Of a stretch of 64,000 nt of DNA, positions 47,448-56,295 are shown in pieces. The stretch is from UBA1424 sp041654095 (GTDB lineage: Bacteria; Bacillota_I; Bacilli_A; RFN20; CAG-826): NCBI GenBank assembly GCA_041654095.1, contig JBAZED010000001.1:123651-187650 (forward strand), read 5' to 3'. The notes under the pieces were generated by a model, which was given only the letters and a program-made list of their open reading frames with translations, ran no database searches and was not told the origin of the DNA. The position numbers and the translations under genes were made by a program. Positions within the stretch are counted from its first letter, which is position 1. Each line of letters opens with the position of its first letter.

Positions 47448-49436
47448 ATGATGAAAGCCATTGAAAAGAATCAGATTGATCAATTAGCCGTCAGCGCTAT
47501 TCGCGCCATGTGCATCGATGTTACTAACAAAGCCAAAAGCGGACATCCGGGCATGGCTTTAGGCAGCGCACCGATTATGTATACACTGTATAAAAACCAT
47601 TTAGTGGCGAATCCCCACGACCCAACGTGGATAAATCGCGATCGCTTTGTTCTCAGCGCCGGCCACGCCAGCGCCCTTTTATACACCATGCTCCACATCA
47701 GTGGTTATGGTCTGAGCATCGACGATTTGAAAGCTTACCGGCAACTCGATTCTCTGACACCCGGGCACCCCGAATACCGCCACACCAAAGGTGTAGAAGC
47801 GACGACGGGGCCGTTAGGTCAAGGCATCGCCCAAGCCGTGGGCATGGCTCTCGCCGAACAAGCTGTTCAAGCCCAATATGTCGATGGCCATCGGCTCGTC
47901 AACCATTACACATATTGCCTATGCGGAGATGGCTGCTTAAACGAAGGCATCAGCCAAGAAGCGATTTCTTTTGCGGGTCATCAGCGGCTGAATAAATTAA
48001 TTTTAATTTACGATGCCAACAAAGTGATGCTTGATGGCGATTTGAGCCTGTCGTTTTCCGAAAACGTCGAACTTCGCTTCCTCGCTTCGAACTGGAACGT
48101 AATCACAGTCAAAGACGGAAACGATCTCGGAGCGATCGACCGAGCCATCAGCAAAGCCAAAAAATCGACTGATTACCCGACTCTGATTATCGTCAATACC
48201 ATTATCGGATATGGTTCCTCGAAACAAGGAACTTCAAAAGTCCACGGCAATCCCCTCGGCGTCGAAGACGGGCAGAAAGCCAAGGAGTTTTATGGCTATA
48301 AATATCCTGATTTCACCATTCCGGAAGAGGTCTACCAATTATTCCGCGACACTTTTGAGAAGCGCGGAGTCGAAGAATACCAAAGATGGAAAGAAGCTCG
48401 CGATCAATACAAAGATAAAAACCCCGACGCTTACCGCGTCTTCGAACACGCCTTTAAAGGCGATGTTACCAATTATATCTATAATAGCGTTCCGAAAGTC
48501 GAGGCCGGAAGTTCCGATTCGACGCGCAGCATCAGCGGCCACATCCTCAATGAACTGCACAACACGATTCCTTTTATCATCGGCGGATCGGCTGACGTCG
48601 CCAGCAGCGTCATGACCAAGATCAACAAAGGCTGCGATTTCACTCCGAGTTGCCGTTGCGGCAGAAATATTCACTTCGGCATCCGCGAATTTGCCATGGC
48701 CGCCATTCAAAACGGCATGCTGCTTCACGGCGGGTTAAGGACATATGTCGGTTCCTTCTTGGTCTTCAGCGACTACATGAAAGCTGCTATTCGCCTCGCC
48801 GCTCTGTCGCGCCTTCCGGCTATTTACTTGTTCTCTCACGATTCAATCGCCTTGGGAGAAGATGGTCCGACCCATCAACCGATTGAGCAATTAGCTATGC
48901 TAAGAAGCATCCCTAACCTAAGAGTTATTCGTCCATGTGACAACGCCGAAACGTACGGAGCGTGGCGCATCGCCCTTAAATCCAAAGAGACGCCGACGGC
49001 TATCATCCTCTCGCGCCAAGGTTTACCGGAAATGGATGGCTCAAGCCTAGAAGACGTCGCCAAAGGAGGCTATGTCGTCTCCAGCGAAAAAGAAAAAGTT
49101 ATGGCGACCATCATCGCCACGGGCAGCGAAGTCGCTTTAGCGCTCAAAGCGCAAAAGGCTCTTCTTGAAAAGAAGATCGATGTTCGCGTCGTCTCGATGC
49201 CGTCCGTCGGTTTGTTTGAAGCGCAAGATGTCGAATATAAGAAGAGCACCCTGGCGGTCAGCAAGGATAAAATCGTCGCCGTGGAGATGCTGTCCAGCTT
49301 CGGCTGGTATCGCTATGCCGATACTGTGATGGGCATAGATGAATATGGGACGAGCGCTCCGATGGCCGATGCAATCAAGAAATTTAACTTCACGAGCGAA
49401 CGCCTCATCAGCCTCGTCGAAAAAGTCGCGAAATAG
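47448..49436 (+). CDS. tkt: Transketolase
   Basis: Thiamine-diphosphate enzyme of the pentose phosphate pathway, 662 residues. N-terminal cofactor-binding domain with GHPGMALGSAP and the GDGCLNEG motif, a central domain with the catalytic Glu region (GIREFAMAAI) and EDGPTHQPIEQ, and a C-terminal domain. Two adjacent ATG codons (47448, 47451) follow AAGGAG; the first is used here. It supplies pentoses and, with dxs downstream, sugar-phosphate flux. Confidence 0.96.
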   Translation: MMKAIEKNQIDQLAVSAIRAMCIDVTNKAKSGHPGMALGSAPIMYTLYKNHLVANPHDPTWINRDRFVLSAGHASALLYTMLHISGYGLSIDDLKAYRQLDSLTPGHPEYRHTKGVEATTGPLGQGIAQAVGMALAEQAVQAQYVDGHRLVNHYTYCLCGDGCLNEGISQEAISFAGHQRLNKLILIYDANKVMLDGDLSLSFSENVELRFLASNWNVITVKDGNDLGAIDRAISKAKKSTDYPTLIIVNTIIGYGSSKQGTSKVHGNPLGVEDGQKAKEFYGYKYPDFTIPEEVYQLFRDTFEKRGVEEYQRWKEARDQYKDKNPDAYRVFEHAFKGDVTNYIYNSVPKVEAGSSDSTRSISGHILNELHNTIPFIIGGSADVASSVMTKINKGCDFTPSCRCGRNIHFGIREFAMAAIQNGMLLHGGLRTYVGSFLVFSDYMKAAIRLAALSRLPAIYLFSHDSIALGEDGPTHQPIEQLAMLRSIPNLRVIRPCDNAETYGAWRIALKSKETPTAIILSRQGLPEMDGSSLEDVAKGGYVVSSEKEKVMATIIATGSEVALALKAQKALLEKKIDVRVVSMPSVGLFEAQDVEYKKSTLAVSKDKIVAVEMLSSFGWYRYADTVMGIDEYGTSAPMADAIKKFNFTSERLISLVEKVAK

Positions 49437-49493
49437 TGATTGACTTGCTAAAAAGGCGCCGATTATTTAAGATAATCACGACGGAGGAAACAT

Positions 49494-49829
49494 ATGGCTG
49501 ATTACGTCTATATCGAAAACTATTCCAAATATGGGGTCATGGGTATTTCCCGCCGCGTTTTCGAAACGATCGCCCAGACGGCGACCAACCGCGTCAAAGG
49601 CGCGACGGTTTCGGCTAATAAATCTCGTCTTTTCACCTTGCATCGCCCGATCCAAGCCATCCTGAGGAGCAACGGCATGGTCGACATCCGCATCGATGTC
49701 GCCATCAAGAGCGGCGTCAACGTCAGCGAAGTGTGCCTCAAAATTCAAGAAGAAGTCGCCAACTCCCTGATGGCGATGACGGAAATGATACCATTTAATA
49801 TAAATATTAAGGTCGCTTCCATTCAATAG
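49494..49829 (+). CDS. Asp23/Gls24 family protein (YqhY-like)
   Basis: A 111-residue alkaline-shock protein family member. The beta-alpha pattern ends with VNVSEVCLKIQEEVANSL and INIKVASIQ, typical of YqhY, which in Bacillus lies just before nusB and affects lipid metabolism. GGAGG precedes the ATG. A terminator lies at its 3' end. Confidence 0.9.
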   Translation: MADYVYIENYSKYGVMGISRRVFETIAQTATNRVKGATVSANKSRLFTLHRPIQAILRSNGMVDIRIDVAIKSGVNVSEVCLKIQEEVANSLMAMTEMIPFNINIKVASIQ

Positions 49830-49849
49830 GCTCTCAGGAGTCTATTTTT
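49825..49849 (+). terminator. Terminator containing AGGAG, between asp23 gene and 49855
   Basis: AATAGGCTC (49825-49833), loop TCAG, GAGTCTATT (49838-49846) with one G-T pair, then T. AGGAG (49836-49840) lies in the loop and descending arm, 14 nt before the next ATG. Confidence 0.7.
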
Positions 49850-49854
49850 AAAAT

Positions 49855-50385
49855 ATGAAAAAGAATGTGCCGGAGCTATCATATACCGAAGCCCATAATC
49901 AAGCGGTGCGGCTCTATCGCAAATCCGCGATTTTTCTCCTGTGGGCCGGCATCATCTCGCTCATCGCCAACATCACCGGCGTCCTGAGCGTCGATTCGGG
50001 ATATGGCATGTCTCTAGCTTTCAATGTTTTCATCAATAGCATTTTTCAAACCTCAGGATTGACCGATATTGCCAAAAGCCTATTGATTATCGCCGTGGCG
50101 CTCGGGACCGGCGCCATCTTCGCCGCCCTCGGCTTTTTCGCCCAAAAAGGAAAAGTTCTCTATTTATTCATCGGCACAGCCCTCTATCTCGCCGATTTTG
50201 GGGCCGTATTTCTCGTCTACGGCGCGAATTGGGATGCGACCTACGCTTTTACCATCGCCACCCATTTGGTCATTCTAATCGCCCTCGGCGTGGCTATCTA
50301 TGGATATATCCGTTTTCTCAATATCGAAAAGCGCTTTGAAAAAAGCTCATCGCTCTCCCTAGAAGAGATGGACGAAAGAAAATAA
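49855..50385 (+). CDS. Four-span membrane protein of unknown function
   Basis: A 176-residue protein with four hydrophobic segments (about residues 22-45, 70-95, 100-120 and 128-152) and charged ends. The acidic C-terminal tail faces the cytoplasm in a simple model. No family recognised. It is placed 2 nt before nusB, so it is probably in the nusB-xseA-xseB unit. Confidence 0.75.
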   Translation: MKKNVPELSYTEAHNQAVRLYRKSAIFLLWAGIISLIANITGVLSVDSGYGMSLAFNVFINSIFQTSGLTDIAKSLLIIAVALGTGAIFAALGFFAQKGKVLYLFIGTALYLADFGAVFLVYGANWDATYAFTIATHLVILIALGVAIYGYIRFLNIEKRFEKSSSLSLEEMDERK

Positions 50386-50387
50386 TT

Positions 50388-50798
50388 ATGAGCACGAGCA
50401 ACTCCCGCAATCAAAACCAAGTTCTCGCCATGTCCTGCCTTTACGACTATTTGACGCGCGTTGAAATGGAACAAGCAATTGATGTCAAAGAACTTTTGGA
50501 GCGAGTGTGCGATGCTCCATTTGAAGAAATAGACACTTTTGTTTCCGAAGTCATCATCAAAGCTATCAAAAATCACGAAGCAATCGTCAGCTCTCTTCAA
50601 GAAAATTTGAAAAAATGGAAGTTTTCACGGTTGAATCGGATCGCTCAAGCCATTTTTCTCTTGTCGGTCGCTCATTATCGCTATGTCGGCGAAGTCGAGC
50701 GGGGCGTCGTCATCGACATCGCCATTCGCTTAGCCAAGCGCTTCCTCGATAGCGACGATTACAAATTCATCAATGGTGTTTTAGATCACACGCTATGA
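50388..50798 (+). CDS. nusB: Transcription antitermination factor NusB
   Basis: A 136-residue all-helical RNA-binding protein that works with NusE (S10) in rRNA antitermination. The C-terminal block VVIDIAIRLAKRF and KFINGVLD is diagnostic. It lies 2 nt after the membrane protein gene and overlaps xseA by 4 nt, as part of the conserved nusB-xseA-xseB-dxs order. Confidence 0.93.
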   Translation: MSTSNSRNQNQVLAMSCLYDYLTRVEMEQAIDVKELLERVCDAPFEEIDTFVSEVIIKAIKNHEAIVSSLQENLKKWKFSRLNRIAQAIFLLSVAHYRYVGEVERGVVIDIAIRLAKRFLDSDDYKFINGVLDHTL

Positions 50799-52009
50799 AA
50801 GCCGGAGAGTTTTACACAGTAACCAGCCTCAATCGCCACATCAAAGAAATTCTCGATGGCGATGTTTCGCTCAGCGTCGTGCGTTTAAAAGGCGAAGTGT
50901 CCAATCTTAAAAAGTATCCGAGCGGTCATTTGTATTTCACCCTCAAGGATGAGGCGAGCGTCATCTCGGCGGTCATGTTCGCCAACAACGCGGCCCACAT
51001 TTCTTTTGATCTAAAAGACGGCGATGAAGTGTTGGCCTACGGTTCAGTCAGTGCCTACCCTCAGAGAGGCAGTTATCAAATATACATCAATGAAATTGAG
51101 CTCTTCGGTCAAGGCGCGCTTTTAGTCGAGCTCGAAAAGCTCAAGCAGAAACTGCAGGCCGAAGGGCTGTTCGATGAGAGCCGCAAACGGCCCATTGAAG
51201 CATATCCGACCGCCATCGGCATCATCTCCGCCCCCGGAAGCGCCGCCATCGAAGATATGATTAAAAATATCCATCGCCGCTATCCAGTTGCCCAAATCTA
51301 TTTCTTTCCCAGCCTCGTTCAAGGCAGCGCGGCACCGAAGGATTTGCAGCGCGCTTTTAATCTAACCGCTCAGTACGATTTATCGACTTTGATCATCGGA
51401 CGAGGTGGCGGTGCCAGCGAAGACCTCCATGCTTTTAACGATGAAAATCTCGTCCGCGCTCTAGCGACGAGCAAGACTCCGATAATTTCGGCCATCGGCC
51501 ATGAAATTGATTTCACCTTAGTCGATTTTGTCGCCGACCGCCGCGTCTCAACGCCGACGGGAGCCGCCGAACTGGCCACTCCTGATAAGCGCGAAATATA
51601 CGAGAATCTCGATGCCTCACTTGAGAGGATGAATCTCGCTTTACAAAGTAAAGTCAGAGCCCTTCACGAGCGGCTTGACCTCCTTTCCAAACGTTCTTTT
51701 TTCATGGACCCCAAGACGATTTATGAGAATAAGGCCCGGGATGTCGCTGAAAAGCGCATTAGACTTGTCAACGCGATTAGGAATAACTATCTTATCGCCA
51801 ATCGCGAAGTAAAAGCTTATCGGCAGAGGCTCGAAGCGCTGTCTCCGTATGGAGTTTTGCAAAGAGGCTATTCGATAATGACCGACGAAGGTGGTAGAGT
51901 AATCGATAGTATCAACAAAGTTGATCAAGGGCAAAATGTCATCGTGACGGTCAACGATGGTATAATCAAATCGCAAGTTTCCGGCAAGGAGAGGAAGAAC
52001 AATGGCTAA
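50795..52009 (+). CDS. xseA: Exonuclease VII large subunit
   Basis: Catalytic subunit that degrades single-stranded DNA. N-terminal OB-fold (about 1-100, with GEVSNLKKYPSGHLYFTLKD), catalytic core with IGRGGGASEDL and GHEIDFTLVDFVADRR, then a coiled coil (about 275-350). Length 404 is slightly short. ATGA overlap with nusB and an 8-nt overlap with xseB show tight coupling. folD, present between nusB and xseA in Bacillus, is absent. Confidence 0.96.
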   Translation: MKAGEFYTVTSLNRHIKEILDGDVSLSVVRLKGEVSNLKKYPSGHLYFTLKDEASVISAVMFANNAAHISFDLKDGDEVLAYGSVSAYPQRGSYQIYINEIELFGQGALLVELEKLKQKLQAEGLFDESRKRPIEAYPTAIGIISAPGSAAIEDMIKNIHRRYPVAQIYFFPSLVQGSAAPKDLQRAFNLTAQYDLSTLIIGRGGGASEDLHAFNDENLVRALATSKTPIISAIGHEIDFTLVDFVADRRVSTPTGAAELATPDKREIYENLDASLERMNLALQSKVRALHERLDLLSKRSFFMDPKTIYENKARDVAEKRIRLVNAIRNNYLIANREVKAYRQRLEALSPYGVLQRGYSIMTDEGGRVIDSINKVDQGQNVIVTVNDGIIKSQVSGKERKNNG

Positions 52010-52199
52010 AGAAAAAGATATCAATTTCGAAAAATTATTGGCGCGCTTAGAAGAAATCGTCTCGACGATCGAGAATAAAACCTTGCCATTAGAGCAGAGC
52101 ATCGCTCTTTACCAAGAAGGCAAAGCTATTATTAAAACGCTCGAAGAAACTCTTAAAGAAGCCGAGACAAAAATAGCCGATATCATTAAAGTTGAATAA
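52002..52199 (+). CDS. xseB: Exonuclease VII small subunit
   Basis: A 65-residue helical partner of XseA. The start KDINFEKLLARLEEIVSTIE and the following LPLEQSIALYQEG are diagnostic. The ATG overlaps xseA by 8 nt, with GGAGAGG just upstream inside xseA. Confidence 0.95.
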   Translation: MAKEKDINFEKLLARLEEIVSTIENKTLPLEQSIALYQEGKAIIKTLEETLKEAETKIADIIKVE

Positions 52200-52244
52200 A
52201 TATTCAATCTTATATTTTTAGTACTTATTTAGTAACTTAATAGC

Positions 52245-54134
52245 ATGGCAAAAAGACGCAGCAAAGAACTTCAAAATGTCGAGATAAAGGATATTCATGG
52301 TCCCGAATTTTTAAGAGACCTAAACTACCCCTCACTCGATCTTTTGGCGTCCAAGATCAGAACCGAGATCATCGAAAAGACGAGCCAATACGGCGGTCAC
52401 CTGTCGAGCAATTTAGGCGTTGTGGAAATAACGATCGCCCTTCATCGCATGTTTAATTTTAAACATGATAAGCTAATATTTGACGTCGGTCACCAATCAT
52501 ATACGCATAAGATACTGACCGGGCGCTCGCTCGAATACCTCCGCAACCGCAACGGCGTCTCGGGATTTCAAAGGATATGTGAGTCCTATTACGACTGCTT
52601 TGAAGCCGGGCACAGCTCGACGTCCTTGAGCGCTGCGCAAGGCTTTGCCTTAACTCGCGATGCCCGCGGCGAAAAATACGATGTCGTCGCCGTCATCGGA
52701 GACGGATCGGTCGTCAATGGTCTCGCGTTTGAGGCTTTGAATAATATTTCGCACAATAAGAACAAGATTATTATCATTTTAAATGATAATGAAATGTCGA
52801 TTTCCCGCCCGACTGGCGGCATGGGCAAATTCTTCTCCAAACTATCGACGGCCTCGGGATACAATCGCTTGAAGATGTCTTATAAGCGCTTGATGTTTAA
52901 AACTAGATTGGGGCATAGCCTTTATAATTTCACCTCGCGAGTCAAAAACGCCATCAAGAGCAAATTGGTCCCGACGACGTATTTCGATAATATGGGCTTT
53001 CAATATATCGGGTGCGTCGATGGGCACAACATTAAGGCTCTTGAAAAAGCCATTATGCGCGCCAAGAGAACGCCTAAATCAGTCGTCTTGCACGTTTCGA
53101 CGATTAAGGGCAAGGGCTACAAGTACGCTGAAAACGATACCACCGGATATTGGCACGGCACGACGCCGTTTGATATCGCCACCGGGGCGCCTAAAAATCT
53201 CCATCCTAAAGAATTGTCGTGGTCGCACCTCTTCAGCGACCTTTTGGCGGAACAAATGGCAACCAATAATGACTTAGTCATTATATCGCCGGCCACCATC
53301 AAGGGTAGCGGACTCGAAAACCTCTTCGCTTCTTATCCGACTCGGACGTTTGATGTCGGGATTGCCGAAGGCCATGCCGTCACTTTAGCTAGTGGTTTAG
53401 CCGTGGCCGGTACCCATCCTATCGTCTCGATCTATTCGACTTTCCTGCAGAGGGCGTTTGATCAGGTTATTCACGATATCGCCCGCATGAACTTGAATGT
53501 AACCTTTCTCGTCGACCGGTCCGGTTTGGTCGGGTCGGATGGTGAAACGCATCAAGGCCTCTATGATGAGCCTTTCTTGCTCAACACCCCGAACACGATT
53601 GTGACTATGCCTTCGAGCGATGAAGAAGCTAAATATCTCTTGAGTGAATCACTTAAAAACCACGGTCCATTCTTCATTCGCTATCCGCGCGATCTGCTCA
53701 AAAAGAATCACATCATCAGAGATGCCTCCCATGATTTCGGCAGGTGGATTCTCGAAAAAGAGGGTCGTGATAAGCGGGTCGCAATCATCGCCGTCGGGCA
53801 ATTGCTCCGCTCTCTAAAAGAGATGATCATCGATGAAAATCTCGATGTTACTTTAGTAAATGCCTTGTATTTAAAACCGCATGACGAAGGAATGCTCGCT
53901 CAATTAGCGAATTATCAGACGATCGTTATTTATGATGCATACGCAACTGAAAATGGTTTTGCCACTTATATAAAAGCTAAGCTCTGCGATCTAAATTATC
54001 GCGGCCGAATCGTCTCTTTTTCCGTTCCGGATACGTTTGTGTCCCAGGCCAAAATAATTGAGCAGCTCGAAGAATTCGGATTGTTGCCAAAACAAGTTTT
54101 TCTCGAAATTATAAAACTCTTAGCTGATAAATGA
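52245..54134 (+). CDS. dxs: 1-deoxy-D-xylulose-5-phosphate synthase
   Basis: First enzyme of the MEP route to isoprenoids: joins pyruvate and glyceraldehyde 3-phosphate with thiamine diphosphate. Motifs: GGHLSSNLGVVE, the GDGS cofactor motif, EGHAVTLASGLA and DRSGLVGSDGETHQG. Length 629 is normal. ispA, which separates xseB and dxs in Bacillus, is missing here. No Shine-Dalgarno is visible; a weak -10-like TAACTT lies 6 nt before the ATG. Confidence 0.96.
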   Translation: MAKRRSKELQNVEIKDIHGPEFLRDLNYPSLDLLASKIRTEIIEKTSQYGGHLSSNLGVVEITIALHRMFNFKHDKLIFDVGHQSYTHKILTGRSLEYLRNRNGVSGFQRICESYYDCFEAGHSSTSLSAAQGFALTRDARGEKYDVVAVIGDGSVVNGLAFEALNNISHNKNKIIIILNDNEMSISRPTGGMGKFFSKLSTASGYNRLKMSYKRLMFKTRLGHSLYNFTSRVKNAIKSKLVPTTYFDNMGFQYIGCVDGHNIKALEKAIMRAKRTPKSVVLHVSTIKGKGYKYAENDTTGYWHGTTPFDIATGAPKNLHPKELSWSHLFSDLLAEQMATNNDLVIISPATIKGSGLENLFASYPTRTFDVGIAEGHAVTLASGLAVAGTHPIVSIYSTFLQRAFDQVIHDIARMNLNVTFLVDRSGLVGSDGETHQGLYDEPFLLNTPNTIVTMPSSDEEAKYLLSESLKNHGPFFIRYPRDLLKKNHIIRDASHDFGRWILEKEGRDKRVAIIAVGQLLRSLKEMIIDENLDVTLVNALYLKPHDEGMLAQLANYQTIVIYDAYATENGFATYIKAKLCDLNYRGRIVSFSVPDTFVSQAKIIEQLEEFGLLPKQVFLEIIKLLADK

Positions 54135-54152
54135 ATATTGGTTTACATAATA

Positions 54153-54188
54153 TTGTTTTTATTCCTTTTTTTCTTTACAATGTAATCG
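54153..54188 (+). promoter_or_regulatory. dinB promoter predicting a leaderless mRNA
   Basis: TTGTTT (54153-54158), 17 nt, TACAAT (54176-54181), then 7 nt to the ATG at 54189. The palindrome TTACAATGTAA (54175-54185) overlaps the -10. No Shine-Dalgarno. Confidence 0.7.
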
Positions 54189-55391
54189 ATGAGCAAAATA
54201 ATTGTCCACATCGATTTAAACGCTTTCTTTGCCACCGCCGAAGAAATTCGCAATCCCGACTTAATCGATAAGCCGGTCATCATCGGCGGCGACGGCCGCA
54301 AAGGCATCGTTTCGACAGCCTCGTATCCGGCGCGCAAATTTGGAATTCGTTCGGGGATGCCGACTTTTCAAGCCAAGCGGTTGTGTCCGAATGTCATCAT
54401 CCTGCCTGTCGATTTTCACTATTATGGCCTATTATCGCGAGAGTTTTTCGCTTTCATACGCAGATACAGCAAAAAAGTCGAGAAAGCTTCGGTTGACGAG
54501 TGCTATGTCGACATGACCGAAACTTTGCAGGGCATCGCTGATGTCCGCGCCTTTTTCACCGATCTTCAGCAAAAACTCCTTAAAAAGACTGGCCTCAAGT
54601 GTTCAATAGGGGTGGGGCCGACAAGATTTTTGGCCAAAATGGCCTCGGATATGAAAAAGCCGATGGGTCTGACGATTTTAAGAAGGCGCGATATTTCGCA
54701 TCTTCTCTATCCACTTTCCATCCGCGACTTTTATGGCATAGGCCGCAAGACGTGGCCCAAACTCGAAGCCGCGGGTATTAAGACAATTGGCGATTTGGCC
54801 CGCGTAATCAACACTGATGATTCCGATTTGCACTTGATCCTCGGCAAATTTTTCTTCGTCATCAAGGATTGGGTCAACGGATATGGAAACGATGAGGTCG
54901 ATTTAGAGCCTTGGGATCCAAAATCGATTGGCAACAGCTCGACTTTTATGCACGATACGAATGATTTTATGGAAATAAAGGAAATGATTGCATCGCTAGC
55001 CAAGGAAGTGAGCGAGCGGGCCCAAACCGAGCGCAAAAAAGGATCGACCGTCCAGCTGGTCATCAAAGATACGGAGTTTAAGAGCATCAATCGTTCGACA
55101 ACTTTCGAAAATCCGACAAATGAGTATGAAGTTATCTTTGATAAAGCTTTGTCTTTGCTCGAGCGCCACTATAAAGGGCAGCCGATTCGCCTGGTGGGCG
55201 TCACGCTTCAAAATCTCATCGATCCCCGCGACCTCGTCATCCAGATGTCGCTCTTCGACTACCGCAAACACGAAGAGGAAAGCGAGACGAAATTGCTCAT
55301 CAATGAATTAAACCGCAAATTAAAAAAGCCGATGCTCATTCGCGCTAGCGAAGTTGAAGCTGAGAAAAGAGGAGAGCAAGATGAAGATTGA
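54189..55391 (+). CDS. dinB: DNA polymerase IV (Y family)
   Basis: Translesion polymerase, 400 residues. Palm motifs: DLNAFFATAE with the first metal-binding Asp and SVDECYVDMT with the Asp-Glu pair. The helix-hairpin-helix (IRDFYGIGRKTWPKL) and C-terminal little-finger domain (about 240-355) follow. Its promoter carries no recognisable LexA box but overlaps a TTACAATGTAA palindrome. The 3' end overlaps xerD by 11 nt. Confidence 0.95.
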   Translation: MSKIIVHIDLNAFFATAEEIRNPDLIDKPVIIGGDGRKGIVSTASYPARKFGIRSGMPTFQAKRLCPNVIILPVDFHYYGLLSREFFAFIRRYSKKVEKASVDECYVDMTETLQGIADVRAFFTDLQQKLLKKTGLKCSIGVGPTRFLAKMASDMKKPMGLTILRRRDISHLLYPLSIRDFYGIGRKTWPKLEAAGIKTIGDLARVINTDDSDLHLILGKFFFVIKDWVNGYGNDEVDLEPWDPKSIGNSSTFMHDTNDFMEIKEMIASLAKEVSERAQTERKKGSTVQLVIKDTEFKSINRSTTFENPTNEYEVIFDKALSLLERHYKGQPIRLVGVTLQNLIDPRDLVIQMSLFDYRKHEEESETKLLINELNRKLKKPMLIRASEVEAEKRGEQDED

Positions 55392-56262
55392 CGATGCGAT
55401 CGATTTATTCTTTCAATTCTTGACGGTCGAAAAAGGCGTTCAGAAACAGACGATTGAAGCATACGCGAATGATCTCAAGCAGTTTTTCCGCGTCTTTCCG
55501 AAGAAAGAATCGACCGATGACTTGCTCATCAGCGATTTGACCGACTTCATCAAAATCCAAAGCAAGTTGAATCGGGCGAATGCGACCATATTAAGGCGCC
55601 TCTCCTCGACCAAAAACTTTTACCGCTTCTTGGAGAAAGAGAAAATACTCGGCGATTCAGTTCCGAAAATCGCTTCCCCGCGAGCGATTAAAAAACTGCC
55701 AGTTTCATTGAGTGTCGAAGAAGTTGAAGCCTTGCTCGAGGCCCCCAATCTCGAAAAGCCCGAAGGAATGCGCGACAAGGCGATGCTGGAATTGATGTAC
55801 GCCTCCGGTCTCCGCGTCAGCGAACTCATCGGTTTGGAAAGAGCGCAAATCAATTTTATGCACGGCATTGTTACCATATATGGTAAAGGTAATAAAGAGC
55901 GCCGCGTACCGGTCGGCGATTACGCCCTTGAATATCTCGTCAAATATTTTGACGAATCTCGCAATAAAAACGTCGGGAAGAATTCAAAATACGCTTTTCT
56001 GAACCGCTATGGGAAACCCTTATCGCGCCAGTATTTTTATCGGCAAGTCAAAAAATACGCCGTCTACGCCGGTATCAAAGAAGAGATCTCGCCTCATACT
56101 TTGAGGCATAGTTTCGCGACTCATCTCCTGGATAACGGCGCGGAGCTGAGAGCCGTTCAGGAGATGCTCGGTCATCAGAATATCGCCACGACGCAGATCT
56201 ACACTCACGTTTCGAGCAAGCGCATCCTCAATGCTTATGATTTGTATGCCAAACGCAAATAA
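55381..56262 (+). CDS. xerD: Tyrosine recombinase XerC/XerD
   Basis: Site-specific recombinase (293 residues) that resolves chromosome dimers. An N-terminal core-binding domain (about 5-90) is followed by the catalytic domain with R145 (SGLRVSE), H239 and R242 (HTLRHSF), H265 (LGHQN) and nucleophile Y274. All five are intact. The ATG at 55381 has GAGGAG upstream; an earlier ATG at 55354 lies deep in dinB. XerC versus XerD cannot be settled from sequence alone. Confidence 0.92.
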   Translation: MKIDDAIDLFFQFLTVEKGVQKQTIEAYANDLKQFFRVFPKKESTDDLLISDLTDFIKIQSKLNRANATILRRLSSTKNFYRFLEKEKILGDSVPKIASPRAIKKLPVSLSVEEVEALLEAPNLEKPEGMRDKAMLELMYASGLRVSELIGLERAQINFMHGIVTIYGKGNKERRVPVGDYALEYLVKYFDESRNKNVGKNSKYAFLNRYGKPLSRQYFYRQVKKYAVYAGIKEEISPHTLRHSFATHLLDNGAELRAVQEMLGHQNIATTQIYTHVSSKRILNAYDLYAKRK

Positions 56263-56270
56263 TATACAAT

Positions 56271-56287
56271 CTTTATTGTTAATAAAG
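56271..56287 (+). repeat. Inverted repeat touching the deoB ribosome site
   Basis: CTTTATT, GTT, AATAAAG. The last four bases belong to the Shine-Dalgarno AAAGGAG of deoB. Confidence 0.5.
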
Positions 56288-56295
56288 GAGCAACT

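Noticed and set aside
54153..54188. LexA/SOS box before dinB
   Set aside because: No GAAC-N4-GTTC or related sequence is present; the palindrome there (TTACAATGTAA) does not fit LexA.
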